Shown here piece by piece: positions 59,928-64,000 of a DNA stretch of 64,000 bases; positions within the stretch are counted from its first letter, which is position 1; each line of letters begins with the position of its first letter. This stretch comes from a virus. The stretch covers positions 62,001 to 126,000 of IMG/VR virus record IMGVR_UViG_3300023184_000038; one strand, 5' to 3'. The position numbers and the translations under genes are program-made. Under the pieces are notes generated by a model. The model did not search any database and had not been told where the DNA came from. It worked only from the letters and a program-made list of their open reading frames with translations.

Positions 59928-61133
59928 ATGACCACAGAACTTAAATTAAGCCATTGCTCTTTTTGCGGTAGCCACAAAGATAAAGTAAAGAAATTAATAG
60001 TAAGTGAGGATGTTGCTATTTGTAGTGATTGTATTGACTTGTGCAATCAATTAATGATAGATGATATTACTGAAAAAATGCCCGAAATTAAATCAGAATA
60101 TCAGTATGATCCTATTACTATAAAAGAATATTTAGATGAACATATTATAGGGCAAAAAAATGCTAAAGTGGTATTAAGTGTAGCAATCGCCAATCATTAT
60201 AAACGCATACGAAGCCCTTCACCTGATTTAGAAATTCAAAAAGGAAATGTATTGTTAATTGGACCAACTGGTTCAGGTAAAACATTGTTGGCTAAAACAG
60301 TAGCAAAGTATCTTAAAGTTCCATTTGTAGTAGCCGATGCAACTAGTTTAACTGAAGCCGGATATGTTGGAGATGATGTAGAAAGTATGATTTCTATGTT
60401 GTTGAACTCTGCTGGTGGCGATGTAAAACTTGCAGAACAAGGAATTGTATTTATTGATGAAATTGATAAAATTGCTAGAAAAAGCGAAAGTACTAGTATT
60501 ACCCGAGATGTGTCCGGTGAGGGAGTGCAACAAGCATTGCTGAAAATGGTAGAAGGTACTATTTGCCGTATACCCGCAGGTGGTGGGAGAAAAGCACCAA
60601 ACGGTGATATGATTGAAGTTAATACAAAAAATATTTTATTTATAGGCGGCGGAGCGTTTGTTGGATTAAAGGAAATCATCAATAATAGATTGAATGGAAC
60701 CAGTATTGGGTTTGGTGCTGACATTAAAGATAAGCAAAAAGAAAGCGAGTTACATTTAGTATCACCTGATGATTTAACTAGTTTTGGAATGATTCCGGAA
60801 TTTATCGGTAGATTTACCACAACGGTAAGTGTGGCAAATCTAACTAAAGCCGAATTAATTAAAGTTTTAACTAGTGTAAAAAACAATTATATTGACCAAT
60901 ACAAGTATTTGTTAAGTATTGATGGTATTGAATTGAACTTTACCAATGATGCATTAGGACAATTGGCTGAAAATACGCTTAAATTGAATACAGGGGCACG
61001 AGGGTTACATACTGAAATAGAAAAGGTATTAATGCATCATATGTACAATACTAAACAATACCGCAGTGATAAAATTACTACATTAGAAATCACTCAGGAA
61101 CAGGTATTAGAACCCAAAGTAGTTAACGGTTAA
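59928..61133 (+). CDS. clpX: ClpX AAA+ unfoldase, 401 aa
   Basis: Full-length ClpX. The N-terminal zinc domain has CSFCGSHK and ICSDCIDLC; Walker A is GPTGSGKT, the pore loop AGYVGDDVES, Walker B VFIDEIDKI, and the sensor-2 Arg lies in NTGARGLH. NGTSIGFGADI is the IGF ClpP-docking loop, so partnership with ClpP is expected. ClpX genes of phages are rare. It stands directly upstream of dnaK. Confidence 0.93.
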   Translation: MTTELKLSHCSFCGSHKDKVKKLIVSEDVAICSDCIDLCNQLMIDDITEKMPEIKSEYQYDPITIKEYLDEHIIGQKNAKVVLSVAIANHYKRIRSPSPDLEIQKGNVLLIGPTGSGKTLLAKTVAKYLKVPFVVADATSLTEAGYVGDDVESMISMLLNSAGGDVKLAEQGIVFIDEIDKIARKSESTSITRDVSGEGVQQALLKMVEGTICRIPAGGGRKAPNGDMIEVNTKNILFIGGGAFVGLKEIINNRLNGTSIGFGADIKDKQKESELHLVSPDDLTSFGMIPEFIGRFTTTVSVANLTKAELIKVLTSVKNNYIDQYKYLLSIDGIELNFTNDALGQLAENTLKLNTGARGLHTEIEKVLMHHMYNTKQYRSDKITTLEITQEQVLEPKVVNG

Positions 61134-61168
61134 CCAAAATAATATATTTGTTAATATTTTCCTGTTAG

Positions 61169-61176
61169 AATAAATA
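61169..61176 (+). promoter_or_regulatory. Late-like box AATAAATA before dnaK
   Basis: GAATAAATACAT, 6 bases before the dnaK leader hairpin. One base further from the T4 late consensus than the other boxes. Confidence 0.35.
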
Positions 61177-61181
61177 CATAT

Positions 61182-61209
61182 TGTAATACGCCGATGGTCG
61201 GGTATTACA
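61182..61209 (+). promoter_or_regulatory. Leader hairpin of dnaK (CCGA-TGG-TCGG type)
   Basis: Outer 8 bp stem TGTAATAC/GTATTACA, a bulged G, inner stem CCGA/TCGG and triloop TGG. The same architecture occurs at 63145-63174 with a different outer stem, so pairing is conserved by covariation. Confidence 0.85.
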
Positions 61210-61219
61210 TAAAATCATC

Positions 61220-61235
61220 TTGCTTAATAAAGGAG
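61220..61235 (+). promoter_or_regulatory. ROSE-like thermometer hairpin on the dnaK ribosome site
   Basis: TTGCT (61220-61224) can pair with AGGAG (61231-61235) across a 6-base loop, leaving a G-G opposition as in the UUGCU/SD helix of ROSE RNA thermometers. It covers the Shine-Dalgarno of ATG 61242. Confidence 0.65.
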
Positions 61236-61241
61236 AAAACG

Positions 61242-63116
61242 ATGAGCAAAGTTATAGGTATCGATTTAGGTACAACAAATTCATGTGTAGCAATAATTGA
61301 AAATGGCGCTACAAAAATAATTGAAAATTCTGAAGGAAACCGTACTACACCAAGTATAGTAGCATATGCCAATGGTGAGATTTTAGTAGGAGCTTCCGCA
61401 AAAAGACAAGCGGTAACTAATCCCAAAAATACTATCTATGCTAGTAAACGACTAATTGGTCGTAAATTTAAAGAAGATGCTGTTCAAAAAGATATCAATT
61501 TAATGCCCTACAAAATTGTTGCGGCAGATAATGGTGATGCTTGGGTAGAAGTCAATGACGATAAATTGGCTCCGCCTCAAATCTCAGCAGAGGTTCTTCG
61601 TAAAATGAAAAAAACGGCTGAGGATTATTTGGGTGAAACAGTAACTCAAGCCGTTATCACTGTTCCAGCATACTTTAATGATAGTCAACGACAAGCAACT
61701 AAAGACGCAGGAAAAATTGCAGGACTAGAGGTGCTACGAATTATCAATGAACCAACTGCGGCAGCACTAGCCTACGGTATGGATAAAGAAGATAAACGTG
61801 ACCGCAAAATTGCAGTTTATGATTTAGGTGGTGGTACATTTGACGTAAGCATTATTGAAATTGCTAATGTAGATAATGATAAACAAATTGAGGTTCTCTC
61901 AACTAACGGTGATACCTTCTTAGGCGGTGAAGATTTTGACCAGCGTATTATGGATTATCTAGTAGATGAATTCAAGAAAGATACTGGGGTCGACCTGAAA
62001 AAAGATGTATTAGCATTACAACGATTAAAAGAAGCGGCTGAAAAAGCCAAAATAGAATTATCTAGTTCGGTACAAACTGATGTTAATTTGCCATATATTA
62101 CAGCAGATGCTAGTGGACCTAAGCATATGAATGTAAAACTTACTAGAAGTAAATTAGAACAACTAGTAGAAGAATTAATTCAACGCAGTATTGGTCCGTG
62201 CAAAATTGCAATGGCTGATGCAAAGGTTACCACAACTGATATTGATGAAGTTATTTTGGTTGGTGGTATGACTCGTATGCCAAAAGTACAAGAAGTTGTT
62301 GAAAAATTGTTTGGAAAAGCTCCTCGTAAAGATGTTAATCCAGATGAGGCTGTAGCCGCTGGCGCTGCTATTCAAGGTGATGTATTGGGAGGAGGAAGGA
62401 CTGATGTTTTACTATTAGATGTTACTCCGTTAAGTTTGGGCATTGAAACTATGGGCGGAATTATGTCTAAATTAATTCAAAAAAATACTACTATTCCCAC
62501 AAAGGCATCACAAACATTTTCAACTGCTGAAGATAATCAACCGGCCGTTACTGTTAAAGCATTTCAAGGAGAACGTGAGTTAGTTCAACACAATAAATTA
62601 TTGGGAGAGTTTAATTTAGAAGGTATTGCACCAGCTAGACGCGGCCAACCCCAAATTGAAATTGCGTTTGATATTGATGCTAATGGTATTATGCATGTAA
62701 GTGCTAAAGATAAAAACACCGGTAAAGAAAACAAAATCACTATTAAATCTAATAGCGGGTTAAGTGAAGCCGAGATTCAAACCATGATCAAAGATGCGGA
62801 ACTCAACGCTGAAGAAGACAAAAAACAACGTGAATTGATTGAGGCACGTAATAACGCTGAGTCATCATTACACCAAGTTAAAGAAGATATAGACAAATAC
62901 AGCGAATTGATTAGTCCTGAAGAAAAAACCAACATTGATGATACTGTGCAGGCTATTAAAGATGCTATCACGGGAACAGATGTTAAAATTATCACTGATA
63001 GTATTCCTAAATTATATGAGGCAATGAAGCCGCTTATTGCTAAAAAACATGAGGCTGAAGAAAAATCTAAAAATAAAGAAGATACTACAGTAGTTGATGC
63101 TGAAATTGTATCATAA
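61242..63116 (+). CDS. dnaK: DnaK (Hsp70) chaperone, 624 aa
   Basis: Full-length bacterial-type Hsp70. [29 protein letters not shown] and [15 protein letters not shown] are the ATPase signatures; the linker [19 protein letters not shown] and the substrate-binding domain follow. The C-terminus VVDAEIVS echoes the proteobacterial VVDAEF ending. Start 61242 is set by AGGAG and homology. No dnaJ or grpE is seen, so host co-chaperones are presumably used. Confidence 0.96.
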   Translation: MSKVIGIDLGTTNSCVAIIENGATKIIENSEGNRTTPSIVAYANGEILVGASAKRQAVTNPKNTIYASKRLIGRKFKEDAVQKDINLMPYKIVAADNGDAWVEVNDDKLAPPQISAEVLRKMKKTAEDYLGETVTQAVITVPAYFNDSQRQATKDAGKIAGLEVLRIINEPTAAALAYGMDKEDKRDRKIAVYDLGGGTFDVSIIEIANVDNDKQIEVLSTNGDTFLGGEDFDQRIMDYLVDEFKKDTGVDLKKDVLALQRLKEAAEKAKIELSSSVQTDVNLPYITADASGPKHMNVKLTRSKLEQLVEELIQRSIGPCKIAMADAKVTTTDIDEVILVGGMTRMPKVQEVVEKLFGKAPRKDVNPDEAVAAGAAIQGDVLGGGRTDVLLLDVTPLSLGIETMGGIMSKLIQKNTTIPTKASQTFSTAEDNQPAVTVKAFQGERELVQHNKLLGEFNLEGIAPARRGQPQIEIAFDIDANGIMHVSAKDKNTGKENKITIKSNSGLSEAEIQTMIKDAELNAEEDKKQRELIEARNNAESSLHQVKEDIDKYSELISPEEKTNIDDTVQAIKDAITGTDVKIITDSIPKLYEAMKPLIAKKHEAEEKSKNKEDTTVVDAEIVS

Positions 63117-63136
63117 TATATTGCATAATATACTAT

Positions 63137-63144
63137 GATAAATA
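63137..63144 (+). promoter_or_regulatory. T4-late-like box GATAAATA before hsp20
   Basis: GATAAATATGTG abuts the leader hairpin. A T4-type start about 6 bases downstream would cut into the hairpin's 5' arm, so the hairpin may be read only on transcripts from upstream. Confidence 0.35.
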
Positions 63145-63174
63145 TGTGTGAGTGCCGATAGTCGGGCTCACACA
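63145..63174 (+). promoter_or_regulatory. Leader hairpin of hsp20 (CCGA-TAG-TCGG type)
   Basis: Outer stem TGTGTGAG/CTCACACA plus a T-G pair, a bulged G, inner CCGA/TCGG, triloop TAG. Inner helix and bulge equal those before dnaK; the outer stem sequence differs but pairs fully. Confidence 0.85.
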
Positions 63175-63181
63175 GTCATAT

Positions 63182-63195
63182 TTGCTTATAAGGAG
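63182..63195 (+). promoter_or_regulatory. ROSE-like thermometer hairpin on the hsp20 ribosome site
   Basis: TTGCT (63182-63186), loop TATA, AGGAG (63191-63195); same pairing with a G-G opposition as before dnaK. ROSE elements are known upstream of small heat-shock genes in proteobacteria. Confidence 0.65.
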
Positions 63196-63202
63196 AAATA
63201 AA

Positions 63203-63664
63203 ATGACAAAAACTTTAACCCTTCGTTCCGCTGATATTCCAGCATTTCACAAATTTGGTATCGGTTTCGATAACATGTTTGACGAACTATTGCGAGTAAA
63301 TGCTCAACAATCAAACAATAATTATCCACCGTACAACATTGTGCAAATCAATGAGGACGAATTTATGATTAGTATTGCTGTTGCAGGATTCGGGCACGAT
63401 AATCTAACAGTTACTAAGGAAAAAAACTTCTTAATAATTGACGGTGCACATAGTACCGACACTGTTAATACCAACACTATTAACTATCTACATAGAGGTA
63501 TCAGTGAAAGAAATTTCCGTAGGGAATTTCAATTAGCCGATCATGTGGAAATTACTAATGCTCATTTAGAGTTAGGCATACTTAATCTTTATCTAAAACG
63601 TGAAGTTCCCGAGGCACAAAAGCCCAGGAATATACAAATTACAGTTGCCGGCCCTACGTTATAG
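63203..63664 (+). CDS. IbpA-like small heat-shock protein (Hsp20), 153 aa
   Basis: Alpha-crystallin domain protein. IGFDNMFDELL, NNYPPYNIVQINEDEFMISI, AVAGFGHDNLTV, HRGISERNFRREFQLADHVE and LYLKREVPEAQKPRNIQI align closely with E. coli IbpA/IbpB block by block. It holds unfolding proteins for DnaK/ClpB. Start 63203 is set by AGGAG. Small Hsps are known in T4-like phages. It is encoded next to dnaK with a matching leader. Confidence 0.93.
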   Translation: MTKTLTLRSADIPAFHKFGIGFDNMFDELLRVNAQQSNNNYPPYNIVQINEDEFMISIAVAGFGHDNLTVTKEKNFLIIDGAHSTDTVNTNTINYLHRGISERNFRREFQLADHVEITNAHLELGILNLYLKREVPEAQKPRNIQITVAGPTL

Positions 63665-63711
63665 TAGTTGGATCGTCTGTACAGTATTCAAATAAGACTA
63701 ACCAAAACTAT

Positions 63712-63739
63712 TTGCATAATGAAATAAATACTGTATAAT
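63712..63739 (+). promoter_or_regulatory. Sigma70-like promoter upstream of clpS
   Basis: TTGCAT - 16 - TATAAT, 108 bases before ATG 63847. A second TATAAT lies at 63793-63798 with a poor -35. Confidence 0.65.
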
Positions 63740-63740
63740 A

Positions 63741-63765
63741 GCAGTGTGCAATAACTGCACATTGC
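63741..63765 (+). promoter_or_regulatory. 10 bp inverted repeat at the predicted start site
   Basis: GCAGTGTGCA, loop ATAAC, TGCACATTGC: 10 bp with one G-T pair, beginning 2 bases after the -10. Its position suits an operator or a 5'-end hairpin. Confidence 0.65.
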
Positions 63766-63807
63766 TATAAATTACAACTGGTAACTAAATAGTATAATAG
63801 AGAGGAA

Positions 63808-63827
63808 ATGTACAACATGTTGTACAT
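63808..63827. promoter_or_regulatory. Perfect 20-base palindrome in the clpS leader
   Basis: ATGTACAACATGTTGTACAT is its own reverse complement. It lies 9 bases after the second TATAAT and 19 bases before ATG 63847. Suits a dimeric repressor site or a loopless RNA hairpin. Confidence 0.75.
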
Positions 63828-63846
63828 AATTTAAAAAGGGAAATAC

Positions 63847-64000
63847 ATGTCTAATATAGAAACTAAAGTAAAAATCAAACCAAATCTTGGATTGCAGGAA
63901 CCGCCCTTATTCAAAATAATTTACATTAACGATGAAGTAACTAGTATGGAATTTGTAGTAACATCCTTGATTGATTATTTTAGTTATAATACAGATACTG
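63847..64000 (+). CDS. clpS: ClpS adaptor, 3' end outside the window
   Basis: The first 51 residues are visible. EPPLFKIIYINDEVTSMEFV and VTSLIDYFSYNTD align with ClpS ([20 protein letters not shown] in E. coli), including the NDE/NDD and TxMEFV of the N-degron pocket. ClpS hands N-end-rule substrates to ClpA, and a clpA gene enters the window at base 1. AAAAAGGGA precedes the start. Confidence 0.88.
   Translation, partial: MSNIETKVKIKPNLGLQEPPLFKIIYINDEVTSMEFVVTSLIDYFSYNTDT

Noticed and set aside
60236-60886. 216-codon minus-strand frame opposite clpX
   Set aside because: It is a shadow of a conserved gene, with no ribosome site and no recognisable domain.
1-64000. CRISPR arrays, insertion sequences, homing endonucleases
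   Set aside because: No regularly spaced repeats, transposase motifs or LAGLIDADG/HNH/GIY-YIG signatures were noticed on reading the translated frames.

Overview
The window is a dense, AT-rich piece of a large tailed-phage genome with T4-like (myovirus) replication genes. It carries a family B DNA polymerase (17131-19845), a probable sliding clamp (19932-20657), a small dsDNA-binding protein, a T4 RNase H-type 5' nuclease (41139-42134), an ATP-dependent DNA ligase (53956-55296) and the UV-damage endonuclease UvdE. Genes are packed with 1-8 base start/stop overlaps. Two promoter styles can be read directly: sigma70-like TTGACA-17-TATAAT boxes, and GATAAATA boxes that resemble the T4 late promoter TATAAATA. 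Terminase, portal and major capsid genes are absent, so this is only part of the genome. Cell-envelope and storage-type cargo (an entericidin-like lipoprotein, a DUF3563-like and a phasin-like protein, an Ala/Lys-rich secreted protein) suggests a proteobacterial host, perhaps a freshwater betaproteobacterium. That host guess is inference.

Layout. 1-5.4 kb: the 3' part of clpA, small late proteins, a nucleotidyltransferase and a glycosyltransferase. 5.4-16.8 kb: a run of modular proteins most of which start with MRAxEFIxE-like peptides, the pattern of T4 capsid-targeting peptides cut by the prohead protease. They carry effector-like domains: nucleotidyltransferase, cell-wall hydrolase, kinase-like, GNAT, ParB-like, LRV repeats, metallopeptidase. 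16.8-23.8 kb: replication genes and dpdA. 23.8-32.3 kb: nucleotidyltransferases, glycosyltransferases, NagB-like deaminase, epimerase, folE, queD and queE. With dpdA these point to 7-deazaguanine DNA modification plus sugar metabolism. 32.3-37.7 kb: the only minus-strand block, with the same modular protein family. 37.8-46.8 kb: UvdE, a ParB-like protein, RNase H and many small unknown genes. 46.8-51.2 kb: secreted and lipoprotein cargo and a radical SAM protein. 51.2-52.5 kb: four small genes in near-identical promoter cassettes. 52.5-59.9 kb: OB-fold-like protein, tiny membrane peptides, ligase, lipoproteins. 59.9-64 kb: clpX, dnaK, an IbpA-like hsp20 and the start of clpS.

The most notable systems are these. 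(1) A set of predicted capsid-packaged multi-domain proteins whose modules are joined by a repeated QGVAEG peptide; the repeat is conserved at DNA level in nine places on both strands and may be a protease site and/or a recombination joint. (2) A phage chaperone/protease set (ClpA, ClpS, ClpX, DnaK, Hsp20) in which dnaK and hsp20 share a leader RNA: a covarying hairpin followed by a ROSE-like TTGCT/AGGAG thermometer hairpin on the ribosome binding site. (3) A tandem array of promoter-gene cassettes in which each upstream stop codon lies inside the next -35 box.
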